Of a stretch of DNA of 33,489 bases, positions 14,727 through 22,897 are shown piece by piece; the stretch's first letter is position 1, and each line of letters begins with the position of its first letter. Source of the stretch: Mycobacterium palustre (GTDB lineage: Bacteria; Actinomycetota; Actinomycetes; Mycobacteriales; Mycobacteriaceae); contig NZ_LQPJ01000119.1 in NCBI RefSeq assembly GCF_002101785.1, positions 1 to 33,489 on the forward strand, given 5' to 3'. The notes under the pieces are model-generated. The model saw only the letters and a list, made by a program, of their open reading frames with translations, made no database searches and was not told the DNA's origin. The position numbers and the translations under genes are program-made.

Positions 14727-16634
14727 ATGTACGACCCACTGGGGTTGTCGATCGGGACCACGAACCTGGTCGCTGCACGCAACGGAAGTCCGCCGGTTTC
14801 CCGGCGCGCCGTGCTGACCCTGTATCCGCATTGCGCGCCGAAAATCGGTCTGGCGGAAGAAGATCCGTTGGGCGGCGAACCCGGCACGCTGATGCGCGGG
14901 TTCGTCGAGCGCATCGGCGACTCGGTGGCGCTGGTATCGCCCGACGGGTCCGCGCACGACCCGGACCTGCTGATGGTCGAGGCGCTGGATGCGATCGTCC
15001 GGACCGCCGGCGCCGACGTGGCCTCGTCGGACATCTCCATTGCGGTGCCCGCCTACTGGAAGCCGGGCACGGTGCAGGCGCTGCGCGACGGCCTGCGAAC
15101 GCATTTGGGCTTCGTCCGCAGCGGCATGGCGCCGCGCCTGGTCTCCGACGCGATCGCCGCGCTCACCGCGGCCAACGCGGAGCTGTGCCTGGCCGCGACC
15201 GGCGTGGTGGGCCTGCTCGACTTCGGTGGCACCGGCACGTCCGCCACCCTGGTGAGCCTCGCCGGTGACTTCGAACTCGTCAGCCCCACAATGCGTTACG
15301 CGGCCTTCTCCGGCGACGAAATCGACCAGGCGTTGTTGCTCAAGGTCTTCGAGGAGCTCGGGCACGGCAGCGGGCTGGACCCGGCCAGCACGGCGGCGGT
15401 CGGCCAGCTGGGTCTGCTGCGCGAGCAGTGCCGCGAGGCCAAGGAGCGGTTGTCCACCGAGGCGGTGGTCGAATTCACCGCCGAGCTCGGCGGGCGGCGA
15501 TGCACGATGAAGCTCACCCGGGACGAGCTCGGCGACCTCATTCACGACCGGCTCTCCGGATTCATCTACGCGCTCGACGACATGCTGGCCCGCCACAAGA
15601 GGCGCTGGGCGGACCTGTCGGCCGTGGTCACCGTCGGCGGGGGAGCCAGCATTCCGCTTGTCACCGAACGCCTTTCGGTCTATTCGCGCAGGCCGGTGGT
15701 GAGCCCGTCGCAGCCGGCGTCCGCGGCCGCCACCGGCGCCCTGCTGCTGGCCGCCCGCGGCGAAGAGCTGGATCTTCGGACGCGCACGTCCATCGGCCTG
15801 CAAACGGCCGCCGCCGGTGAAATCGTCGAACTGCCCGCCGGCGACGTGCTGGTGATCGACGACGAGGCGTTGACGGATCGCGAATTGGCTTGGTCGCAAA
15901 CCGAATACCCCGGCGACGTGCGGCTGCCGTACAGCCCGGCCGCCTTCGACGAGGACGGTCCGTCCGGCTGGTCGATGCGCCTGAACGTGATCGACCCGCC
16001 GCCGGTGCGGACCTGGCGACGCCTCCGGTTGTCCCAGCTGGTGATCGGCATCTGCGCGGTGGTGGCCATGACGTCGATCGGCGGCGTGGCCTACACGCTG
16101 TCGGGCATCGAAAACCACCAGGCCCCGCCGGTGCCGACCGTGGTGCCCGTGCCGGTGCCGCCGGTCAGCTCGCTGCTGCCCACCGCGGTGCCTCCGCCGC
16201 CGCCGTCGCCGCTGCCGCCGCCGCCCAGCCCCGCGCCGGTGCCCAGCGCCGCTCCGCCGCCGCCCGCGCCGCCGTCTCCTCCGCCGCCACCGCCGCCGCC
16301 GGTGGTCGTCACCACGGCGCCGCCGGTCGTCACCACCCGGCACCCGGTGCCGCCGCCGACGACGCAGGCGACCCAGCCGCCCACCACGACGGCGATCACG
16401 ACGACCCCGCCCGCCCCTTCGACCACGCCTTTTACGACGACCCCGCCACCGCCCACCACCACGACCACAGTGCCGATGACAACGGAGTGGATCCACGTGC
16501 CGCTGCTGCCGGTGCCGATACCGGTTCCGGTCCCGCAGAGCCAGGCCCCTGCGGCGCCCCAGGTGCCGCAGTACCCGCAGTACCCGCAGTATCCGGGGAA
16601 CTCGCAGAACCCCTTCCTGGGGCCCGGTTACTAG
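14727..16634 (+). CDS. Hsp70-like (ASKHA) membrane protein with Pro/Thr-rich tail (Rv0312-like)
   Basis: 635 residues from ATG 14727. The N-terminal ~400 residues follow the Hsp70 nucleotide-binding fold: phosphate-1 loop G-L-S-I-G-T-T-N-L-V, phosphate-2 loop L-L-D-F-G-G-T-G-T-S-A and adenosine loop V-T-V-G-G-G-A-S-I-P. One membrane helix follows at about residues 435-455, then a tail of long Pro and Pro/Thr runs ending in P-Q-Y-P repeats. No Hsp70 substrate domain is present. It would place the ATPase domain in the cytosol and the Pro-rich tail in the wall space. A broken DUF7159-type gene follows after 30 bp. Confidence 0.82.
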   Translation: MYDPLGLSIGTTNLVAARNGSPPVSRRAVLTLYPHCAPKIGLAEEDPLGGEPGTLMRGFVERIGDSVALVSPDGSAHDPDLLMVEALDAIVRTAGADVASSDISIAVPAYWKPGTVQALRDGLRTHLGFVRSGMAPRLVSDAIAALTAANAELCLAATGVVGLLDFGGTGTSATLVSLAGDFELVSPTMRYAAFSGDEIDQALLLKVFEELGHGSGLDPASTAAVGQLGLLREQCREAKERLSTEAVVEFTAELGGRRCTMKLTRDELGDLIHDRLSGFIYALDDMLARHKRRWADLSAVVTVGGGASIPLVTERLSVYSRRPVVSPSQPASAAATGALLLAARGEELDLRTRTSIGLQTAAAGEIVELPAGDVLVIDDEALTDRELAWSQTEYPGDVRLPYSPAAFDEDGPSGWSMRLNVIDPPPVRTWRRLRLSQLVIGICAVVAMTSIGGVAYTLSGIENHQAPPVPTVVPVPVPPVSSLLPTAVPPPPPSPLPPPPSPAPVPSAAPPPPAPPSPPPPPPPPVVVTTAPPVVTTRHPVPPPTTQATQPPTTTAITTTPPAPSTTPFTTTPPPPTTTTTVPMTTEWIHVPLLPVPIPVPVPQSQAPAAPQVPQYPQYPQYPGNSQNPFLGPGY

Positions 16635-16664
16635 TTCCGCCGGCGCCTGCGCGTCCGCCCGGAC

Positions 16665-16936
16665 ATGAGTAATTTGGTGTCACCCAGTCGGGCGGGGTTC
16701 GACATCGTGCTCGGGGTGTCGATGGCCCCGACGACCGTCCGCATGGTGCTCATTGAGGGCCAGAACGCGGACGGCGTCACGGTAGAGCAGGACGAATTCG
16801 AGGTGGCCGCCGGCCACGGCGCGGCGGCTTCCAGCGGGCCCGACCAGGTGGTGGCCGCGATCGTGGGCACCCGGGAGGGCGCGGCCGAGGGCGGCTAGCA
16901 GCTGACGGCGACGGGGGTGACCTGGACGGACGCCGC
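16665..16936 (+). pseudogene. broken DUF7159-type gene, 5' fragment
   Basis: The frame from ATG 16665 encodes D-I-V-L-G-V-S-M-A-P-T-T-V-R-M-V-L and G-T-R-E-G-A-A-E-G-G, nearly the same as the start of the intact paralogue at 31195. A TAG at 16896-16898 stands where the intact copy has Tyr. The match resumes after the stop (…G-V-T-W-T-D) and is lost after about 16936. The remaining ~400 codons are gone. It is therefore a truncated remnant of the family arrayed at 29141-33489. Whether a short peptide is still made is unknown. Confidence 0.85.
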
Positions 16937-17007
16937 GGGCGTCCGTGGCGAACGCTGCCGACTGAGCGCACACTGAGCAGTAGCGCTGCGAATGCGAGGA
17001 GGCCTGC

Positions 17008-17394
17008 GTGGGCGAGTACGGTGCGTTCGGATTCGATCCCGAAGAATTCGACCGCGTGATCAGGGAAGGCAGCGAGGGGCTGCGTGAGGTGTTCGAGCGG
17101 ATCGGCAAATTCGTCACCGCCCCCGTGCCGGGGACAACGTGGTCCGCGTTCTTCGAGGACCTCTCGCGGCGGTCGCGCCGCGCGCCGGAGACCGCCGGCG
17201 AGGCCGGGGACGGGGTGTGGGCCATCTACACCGTCGACGCCGACGGCGGCGCCCACGTCGAACAGGTCTACGCGACCGAGCTTGACGCGCTGCGCGCCAA
17301 CAAGAACAACGTCGATCCCAAGCGCAAGGTGCGGTTCCTGCCCTACGGCATTGCGGTGAGCGTCCTCGACGACGATTCGGAAGAGCCGACGTAG
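17008..17394 (+). CDS. conserved mycobacterial hypothetical protein (Rv0313-like)
   Basis: 128 residues, the exact length I recall for Rv0313. Strongly acidic, with no signal peptide or membrane segment. The middle W-S-A-F-F-E-D-L-S-R-R and the later W-A-I-Y-T-V-D-A-D-G-G-A show no domain I know. The start is fixed by an excellent GAGGAGG ribosome-binding site (16996-17002) five bases before the GTG. It converges on the DUF3060 gene with a 32-bp gap. Confidence 0.85.
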   Translation: MGEYGAFGFDPEEFDRVIREGSEGLREVFERIGKFVTAPVPGTTWSAFFEDLSRRSRRAPETAGEAGDGVWAIYTVDADGGAHVEQVYATELDALRANKNNVDPKRKVRFLPYGIAVSVLDDDSEEPT

Positions 17395-17426
17395 CCCGCG
17401 ATCACGTCCTGGCGCCGTTTAGGCGT

Positions 17427-18101
17427 TCAGCCCTGCTGCACCTGGTTCGATCCGCCGGGGTTGCTGATCTTCGGCGAGCCGGAGTGGTAGGTGATCTCGT
17501 TGTTGAATCCCGAGGCGTCGATGGTGTCGGCGGAATCGACGGTGATGGAGTTCTGCACGCCCGACACCGTCAGGCGCGTGCAGTGGCCGGTGATGACCAC
17601 CGTGTTGGACACGCCGCTGACGCTGACGACGTTGTCGTTGCAGGCGATCGTCCGGTTCTCGTTGACACCCGAGACGCTGACGTTGCCGCCCGGCGGCGGC
17701 GCGGGCGACGCCGACGGCTTGGGGGTCTTGCTCCGGGTGGTCGACGGCGCCCGGCTGCTCGAGGTGCTCGAGGGAGGGCCGAACGTCGCGGAGATGGTCG
17801 GCGTGGCGCCGATGGTCGACCTCACACCGGAAAGCTGGTGCGCGGCGAAGGCGGCGATGCCCCCCGCGAGGGCGATCATCCCGACCACGACGAACGTGCC
17901 CAGGATCCACCAAATGCGGTTGCCCGACGGCGGTTTCGGCGCGGGCGCCGAAAGCGGGCCACCATAGGTCCACGGACTCGGCGTCGGCCCCGGTGGCGGT
18001 GGCGGCGGGGGTGGCGCCCCCAGCTCGGATGCGCGCGCCGTGTCGGCCAGCGGGCGTTCGAGTTCGCGGATCCGTTCCTCGGGGTCGTCCTGCGCGTCCA
18101 T
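17427..18101 (-). CDS. membrane-anchored DUF3060 protein (Rv0314c-like)
   Basis: 224 residues from ATG 18101. The N-terminus is acidic with a coiled E-E-R-I-R-E-L-E-R-P-L segment, then a run of eight prolines, one membrane helix (about residues 65-85) and a Ser/Thr/Pro linker. The final ~85 residues carry repeated V-S-G-V and D-x-x-x-I motifs of a DUF3060 beta-solenoid-like domain that would lie outside the membrane. Function unknown. It is divergent from the MDR oxidoreductase with a 46-bp gap. The in-frame ATG at 18131 lies only 17 bp from that start and is less likely. Confidence 0.82.
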   Translation of the reverse strand: MDAQDDPEERIRELERPLADTARASELGAPPPPPPPPGPTPSPWTYGGPLSAPAPKPPSGNRIWWILGTFVVVGMIALAGGIAAFAAHQLSGVRSTIGATPTISATFGPPSSTSSSRAPSTTRSKTPKPSASPAPPPGGNVSVSGVNENRTIACNDNVVSVSGVSNTVVITGHCTRLTVSGVQNSITVDSADTIDASGFNNEITYHSGSPKISNPGGSNQVQQG

Positions 18102-18135
18102 GCACAGATGCTCCCACCGGGCGGTGTGCAATGGG

Positions 18136-18141
18136 TAGTTT
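18136..18141 (+). promoter_or_regulatory. candidate -10 box, leaderless MDR mRNA
   Basis: TAGTTT is followed by 6 nt and the GTG at 18148. No ribosome-binding sequence lies in between, which fits leaderless translation. Confidence 0.45.
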
Positions 18142-18147
18142 CACATC

Positions 18148-19176
18148 GTGCCCGAGTCCGCGTTGACCAACCGCCAGATCGTATTGCGCCGCCGCCCCAC
18201 CGGGCTGGTCCGGCCCGGCGACACCGAGCTCGTCACCGCGCCGGCGCCCGAGCCCGCCGACGGCGAGGCGCTGCTGCGCACCACCTACGTCGGGCTCGAC
18301 GCCGCGGTCCGCACCTGGCTGAACGACCAACCGGGTTACCTGCCGCCCGTGCAGCTCGGCGAGGTCATCCGGGCGGCGGGGATCGGGGAGGTGGTGACGT
18401 CGCGCTGCGACGCCTTCGAGGTCGGCGACGTCGTCACCACGCTGACCGGCTTCCAGGAGTACGTGATCGTGCGCGATGACGTGTTCAGCACGCCCATCCC
18501 GGGCAAGGCCACCGTAGACCAGCTGGCGGTGATGTCGGTCTACGGCCCGACCGGGGCCACCGCGTACATCGGGATGATGGACATCGGCCGGCCCCAGCCG
18601 GGCGAGACCGTGGTGGTGTCGGCCGCGGCGGGCGCCACCGGGTCGGTGGCCGGGCAGATCGCCAAGATCGCCGGGGCCCGCGTGGTGGGCATCGCCGGCG
18701 GCCCGGACAAGTGCCGGGCGGTGGTCGAGGACTTCGGGTTCGACGCGTGCATCGACTACAAGAACGAAGACCTGCCGACGGCGCTCAAACGGCTTTGTCC
18801 GCAACGGGTCAACGTCTACTTCGACAACGTCGGCGGGCCGATCCTCGATGCGGTGCTGGGCCGGATCGCCGCCAAGGCTCGAGTGGTGTTGTGCGGCGTC
18901 ATCTCGAGCTACCTCAGCGGCGAGCACCCCGGCCCGGCCAACTACGTGAACCTGTTGTCCAAGACCGCGCTGATGCAGGGCTTCAACGCGCTCGACGACT
19001 GGGGCCGCTTCGACGAGGCGTTCGCCGCGCTGCGCCAGTGGGAGAGCGAGGGCCGAATCAGGGCGCGCCAGACGGTCTTTGAGGGCATCGAGGCCTGCGT
19101 CGACGCCCTCAACGGCCTGTTCACCGGGGCCAACATCGGAAAGATGCTGGTCAAGCTCAGCGAGCCCGCCGGCTAG
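18148..19176 (+). CDS. zinc-free NADP-dependent MDR oxidoreductase
   Basis: 342 residues. It has the GroES-like N-terminal domain and the Rossmann motif A-A-A-G-A-T-G-S-V-A-G-Q (about residues 164-175), with no zinc-binding Cys/His set, which places it in the leukotriene B4 dehydrogenase/CurA group of double-bond or alkenal reductases. F-D-N-V-G-G-P is the family's conserved strand. The physiological substrate is unknown. Leaderless promoter spacing at the GTG. Downstream comes a 55-bp tandem repeat, then a convergent gene. Confidence 0.86.
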   Translation: MPESALTNRQIVLRRRPTGLVRPGDTELVTAPAPEPADGEALLRTTYVGLDAAVRTWLNDQPGYLPPVQLGEVIRAAGIGEVVTSRCDAFEVGDVVTTLTGFQEYVIVRDDVFSTPIPGKATVDQLAVMSVYGPTGATAYIGMMDIGRPQPGETVVVSAAAGATGSVAGQIAKIAGARVVGIAGGPDKCRAVVEDFGFDACIDYKNEDLPTALKRLCPQRVNVYFDNVGGPILDAVLGRIAAKARVVLCGVISSYLSGEHPGPANYVNLLSKTALMQGFNALDDWGRFDEAFAALRQWESEGRIRARQTVFEGIEACVDALNGLFTGANIGKMLVKLSEPAG

Positions 19177-19286
19177 CTCGATGGCGGCGACCCGCTGCGC
19201 CCGGCTGCGCCGCGCTTGCGATCGCCGCTGGCTCGATGGCGGCGACCCGCTGCGCCCGGCTACGCCGCGCTTGCGATCGCCGCTAG
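19177..19286. repeat. 55-bp tandem repeat x2 between convergent genes
   Basis: Units 19177-19231 and 19232-19286 match at all but about two positions. Each unit has a GCGGCGA…TCGCCGC inverted pair and a GC-rich centre, so it can fold as a hairpin. It starts just after the MDR stop and ends at the PadR-like stop. Related GC-rich intergenic sequences occur in mycobacteria. A role as a two-way terminator is inferred; there is no U-tract. Confidence 0.75.
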
Positions 19287-19903
19287 CTTTCGCCCAGGAC
19301 CCGGTGGAGCTCCTTTTTCGCCTCGGTCAGGGCCTCCAGCACCTTGGTCCGGGTCTCGGCGAGCCTTTCCTTTTGCTCGTCGGTACCCGTCCAGGCGATG
19401 GTGCGAGCCAGCCCCGCCAGCTCGAAGAGCGTCCGGCGGATCTTGAAGACGTCGCCGAATTTGGCCGCCCGGCCCAAAAATGCGTGCGCCGTCTCGCTGC
19501 TGACCCCCCGCCACGCCAGCAGGTTCTGGCCGAGTTCGGTCAGGGTCGCCACGCCGTTGTCGACGGTGACGACGCCGCGCCCCGCGAGCACCCCGATGGC
19601 GAGCTCCGCCAAATCCTGCGGCGGGGTGAACGCGCCCTCGGTCGCGTCGGATACCCGTTGCACGATCTGCTCGGCGTCGGCCGGCCCGTCGAGCAGCAGC
19701 GCCGCGGTCACGAACGCCGCACGCTTGAGGAGATGCGGTCCGCCCGGCCCGCCGAAACCACCCTTACCGAAGCCGCCGAATCCGCCGTGACCCCAACCCT
19801 TTTCGCCGAAGCCGCCCCAACCCTTCTCGCCGAAACCGCCCCAGCCGCCGAAGCCACCGAAGCCGGGTCCACCGAAACCACCAAAGAATCCACTACCAGA
19901 CAT
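19283..19903 (-). CDS. PadR-like winged-helix regulator with Gly/Phe-rich N-terminus
   Basis: 206 residues from ATG 19903, fixed by AAAGGA 8 nt upstream. The first ~50 residues are a low-complexity run of G-F-G-G and a duplicated G-F-G-E-K-G-W-G unit. After this a helical region, L-L-D-G-P-A-D-A-E-Q-I-V-Q-R-V and G-V-A-T-L-T-E-L-G-Q-N-L-L, fits a PadR-type winged helix, and the C-terminus is a charged helix likely to dimerise. Two matching palindromes in its own promoter suggest autoregulation. The Gly/Phe part may mediate self-association. The family call is moderate. Confidence 0.7.
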   Translation of the reverse strand: MSGSGFFGGFGGPGFGGFGGWGGFGEKGWGGFGEKGWGHGGFGGFGKGGFGGPGGPHLLKRAAFVTAALLLDGPADAEQIVQRVSDATEGAFTPPQDLAELAIGVLAGRGVVTVDNGVATLTELGQNLLAWRGVSSETAHAFLGRAAKFGDVFKIRRTLFELAGLARTIAWTGTDEQKERLAETRTKVLEALTEAKKELHRVLGES

Positions 19904-19929
19904 CGCTGTCGTTCCTTTCCACATCGGAC

Positions 19930-19979
19930 TATCAAGCTCCTTGATACCACCGGCCGGGTCGATGTCAAGGGGATTGATG
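19930..19979 (-). promoter_or_regulatory. promoter with two operator-like palindromes
   Basis: TATCAAG-CTC-CTTGATA (19930-19946) is a perfect 7-bp-arm palindrome. TGTCAAG-GGG-ATTGATG (19963-19979) is an imperfect second copy with its centre 33 bp away, about three helix turns. On the minus strand a consensus TTGACA -35 lies in the second site and TATCAA, 16 bp later, forms a -10 in the first site, ahead of the PadR-like gene. Binding at either site would block RNA polymerase. Confidence 0.6.
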
Positions 19980-20348
19980 GTTGCCCGCGGCCAGGCCACG
20001 CGCCGCGTGCCGGCAGGTGAGCATGGGCCGATCCGCCGACGAGCCGGGTCGCCGCGGGACTCGAGCCACCGGCCCGCGGCCCCGTCTTGGCGGGCATGCC
20101 GCCGATCAACGGCTCCCGACCGGTTGACCGTCTCCGAGCAGCGCCACCGCAGCCGCCCGCTGCGAGCGGGTGGGGACCCGTCCCGCGGTGGGTTGCACGG
20201 GCCGCTGAGGCGGACAACAGCAGGACACGGCCCGGTGCGGGATGCGCGCCCGCCCCGTCGCATGGTTTCATAACAGGCGTTTGCGAGAGTTGCTTCGGGG
20301 AGTGACGCCGGGCGGGAGGCTCCGGCTCACGGATTGGTGGGATTGCAC
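19980..20348. other. 369-bp gap without a gene
   Basis: I see no convincing coding frame on either strand. It holds a perfect 8-bp-arm hairpin (20051-20080, arms GCCGCGGG/CCCGCGGC, 14-nt loop) and a second weaker one near 20087-20105. The 3' part must contain the promoter of the glucanase gene, but I could not identify one with confidence. Confidence 0.6.
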
Positions 20349-21191
20349 ATGGATCGTCGCAGCATGTTGTTGACCACGGGGCTCGGCATGCTGGCGGCTG
20401 TGGCGTCGATGCCGGTCCCGGAGGCACTGGCCGCGCCCCGGTCGCCCCGGCTGCCGACACCGCCCGAGGCGCCGTCGGCCGGTGGCGGCGGCTACATCTT
20501 CTCCGACGAATTCGACGGCCCCGCGGGCTCGGCGCCCGATCCGGCGAAGTGGACCGTGCAGTCCTGGCAGGACGACGTGTTCCCGCCGGTGGCCGGGATC
20601 TACCGCGACGACCGCCGAAACGTCTTCCAGGACGGCAACTCCAACCTGGTCCTGCGCGCCACCCAAGAGGGGGACACCTACTACGGCGCCAAACTGCGGG
20701 GCAACTTCCGCAGCATGATCAACCAGACGTGGGAAGCGAAGATCAAGCTGAACTGCTTGTTCCCGGGCCTGTGGTCGGCGTTTTGGGGCGTCAACGAGGA
20801 TCCGCTGCCCGACGGCGAGGTCGACGTGTTCGAGTGGTACGGCAACGGCTCGTGGCCCCCGGGGACGACGGTGCACGCGGCATCCAACGGCAAGACCTGG
20901 GAAGGAAAATCGATTCCCGGGCTTGTCGACGGCGGCTGGCACACGTGGCGGATGCACTGGGGTGAGGACGGTTTCCAGTTCGCGCGCGACGGCGCCCAGT
21001 ACTTCAGCGTTCCCAACAAGCCCATCCACGTCCACGGCGGCGCTCCCGACGACTTCCGGTGGCCGTTCAACCAACCCGGCTACTGGATGACGCCCATGTT
21101 CACCCTGGCCGTCGGCGGGGTCGGCGCCGGCGATCCGGCCGCCGCAACCTACCCGGCGGACATGCTCGTCGACTACATCCGCATCTGGTAG
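20349..21191 (+). CDS. Tat-exported GH16 glucanase (Rv0315-like)
   Basis: 280 residues from ATG 20349. The N-terminus D-R-R-S-M-L-L-T-T-G with a hydrophobic stretch and A-L-A-A-P end looks like a twin-arginine signal, so export in a folded state is likely. The GH16 signature E157-V-D-V-F-E162 holds the nucleophile and acid/base glutamates with Asp159 between them. Family members cleave beta-1,3- or mixed-linkage glucans by retention; the M. tuberculosis counterpart is annotated as a beta-1,3-glucanase. Only 3 bp separate its stop from that of the convergent glycosyltransferase. Confidence 0.9.
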   Translation: MDRRSMLLTTGLGMLAAVASMPVPEALAAPRSPRLPTPPEAPSAGGGGYIFSDEFDGPAGSAPDPAKWTVQSWQDDVFPPVAGIYRDDRRNVFQDGNSNLVLRATQEGDTYYGAKLRGNFRSMINQTWEAKIKLNCLFPGLWSAFWGVNEDPLPDGEVDVFEWYGNGSWPPGTTVHAASNGKTWEGKSIPGLVDGGWHTWRMHWGEDGFQFARDGAQYFSVPNKPIHVHGGAPDDFRWPFNQPGYWMTPMFTLAVGGVGAGDPAAATYPADMLVDYIRIW

Positions 21192-21194
21192 CGA

Positions 21195-22724
21195 TCAGCG
21201 TTCGGCTTTGATCACCTGGACCAGGTTGAACTGCCAGCGCTCGACGAGGCGGAAGCCCAGGTCGCGGGGGACCGCGAAGGCCGGCGTGGCGCCGTAGAGC
21301 GGGCCGGGCGGAAGCGCGGGGCCCTGCTCGTGGGCGGGGGCGGACCTGTCGGCCTGGGTGATGATCCACACCACGCGGCACTGGCTCAACGGCCGGGCGA
21401 CGACCTCCGGAATGAGATTGGTGTCGAAGACTTCTCTGCGATCGACGGCCCGCTGCCACAGCGTGAGATCGACCAGCTTGCGATAGGCGTCGGGGCGCGC
21501 CGCCAGCAACGGGCGCATCGGGGCCGGCATGAACGTCACCGTGTCGTTGACGAGCAAGCAGTCGCCCGGGGCCGCCTTCGCGGTCACCAGATCGGCGACC
21601 TGGCTGTAGTCCATGCCGTACTTGGCGTACGGGTTACGTTGCGCCCGAACATAATTTGGCGCCGCCGCCAACGCGAAGAGAACGACCAGGGCCGTCGCCG
21701 CCCAGGGCTTGGCCGCCAGCGCACCGATGCACACCCCCAGCACCAGCGCCATCGCCGGCGCGGTGAACGACAGGTAGCGCGGCGTGTAGATCGGGTGGAC
21801 CACGGCCGACCACCCGACGATCAGCGCGGTGGGCAGCACCAGCCACGCCACGGCCAGCGCCAACAGCTGGCGCTCGGTGTCCGCGGGCCTCGCGGATGTC
21901 AAGCGCCACAAGCCAATCGCGGTCACCACGACCAGCGCCGACAACACCGCGAACGGCGGGCTCCTTTCGAAGTACTGCTGCACCACCACGTCTTCGATCG
22001 TCCGGTGCCCGATCGGGGCGACCCACTTGATCTGCTGAACCTGCCCCGCGACCTTCAACATGAACGGCGTCAGGGCGCCGACGGTAAGCGCCGCCGTGAT
22101 CGCGAAGTGCCGCACCGTCGCTCGGCCGCCGCGGCTAACCCAGAGGAAAACGGCGTGCGCCGACACCAACAGCACCAGATAGGTTTCCAGCAGAACCGAT
22201 CCCGCCAGCCCGATCCCGTAACCCAGCCACACCCAACGGTTGTCACGCCGGACGGCGACCACCAACAGCACGGTCAACCACACCGCCGCCATCATCGACA
22301 AGGCGTACGGGCGAGCCTCGACGCCCGCCCACGTTGCGCGGGGCAAAATTGCGCAGATTATGCCGGAGATCACGGCGACGGTGCGCGACGCAAATTGCTT
22401 GCCCAACACCACGATTCCCGCGGCCGCAGCGCCGACCGCCAGACCGCTGGGCGCCCGCGACCAGAACTCCGTCGGCGGGAAGCCCCCGAACCAGGCGTGC
22501 ATGAACAGGTAGTACAGGCCGTGTACGGCGTCGACATTGCCCAGCATCTGCCACAGCTGACCCAAGGACCGGCTGTAGGAGGCCGAGATGGTCGCGGCCT
22601 CGTCATACCAGAACGAGGGGCGCGCGGCGCCGGCCAAACTTATTGCGGCGGCGAGGACTCCGACGAACAGCGGGTCGAACGCACCACGGCGCTGCCGGGA
22701 CTCGCGGGTATCAGAGGCGCTCAC
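21195..22724 (-). CDS. GT-C fold membrane glycosyltransferase (GT39/ArnT-like)
   Basis: 509 residues with about eleven membrane helices and a soluble C-terminal part of roughly 130 residues. The first outer loop has W39-Y40-D41-E42-A, the Asp/Glu motif of GT-C enzymes, which transfer a sugar from polyprenyl phosphate to lipids, wall polymers or proteins outside the membrane. The acceptor and sugar are unknown; a mannose or arabinose role would be a guess. The start is GTG 22724 with only a weak GGGCG upstream, so the exact start is uncertain. Confidence 0.8.
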   Translation of the reverse strand: MSASDTRESRQRRGAFDPLFVGVLAAAISLAGAARPSFWYDEAATISASYSRSLGQLWQMLGNVDAVHGLYYLFMHAWFGGFPPTEFWSRAPSGLAVGAAAAGIVVLGKQFASRTVAVISGIICAILPRATWAGVEARPYALSMMAAVWLTVLLVVAVRRDNRWVWLGYGIGLAGSVLLETYLVLLVSAHAVFLWVSRGGRATVRHFAITAALTVGALTPFMLKVAGQVQQIKWVAPIGHRTIEDVVVQQYFERSPPFAVLSALVVVTAIGLWRLTSARPADTERQLLALAVAWLVLPTALIVGWSAVVHPIYTPRYLSFTAPAMALVLGVCIGALAAKPWAATALVVLFALAAAPNYVRAQRNPYAKYGMDYSQVADLVTAKAAPGDCLLVNDTVTFMPAPMRPLLAARPDAYRKLVDLTLWQRAVDRREVFDTNLIPEVVARPLSQCRVVWIITQADRSAPAHEQGPALPPGPLYGATPAFAVPRDLGFRLVERWQFNLVQVIKAER

Positions 22725-22885
22725 CGCCCGCTATGTTGCCAGACGCGGCGGCGGGCCTTCTCCTCAGTTACTGAGCCAGACGTGCCAGAACCCGTCGGGA
22801 CCAAACCGGCAGTCCCAATGGGTCCACAGGTGGTCGTTGCGGATGAGCTCGACGTGGGCGACTCAACGAACCGGCGCTTCGAACG

Positions 22886-22891
22886 TATGAT
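22886..22891 (+). promoter_or_regulatory. candidate -10 box, leaderless mRNA
   Basis: TATGAT, one mismatch from the -10 consensus, then 6 nt and the ATG at 22898. It supports that start. Confidence 0.5.
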
Positions 22892-22897
22892 CGAAAG

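Noticed and set aside
14586..16496. 636-codon minus-strand frame opposite the Hsp70-like gene
   Set aside because: It is rich in Arg/Gly/His and mirrors the GC-rich codons and Pro-rich tail of the + gene. No domain, start site or ribosome-binding sequence supports it.
20040..20085. tRNA-like GGACTCGAGCC segment
   Set aside because: It resembles a reversed T-loop, but no acceptor, D or anticodon stem can be drawn; it is a simple hairpin.
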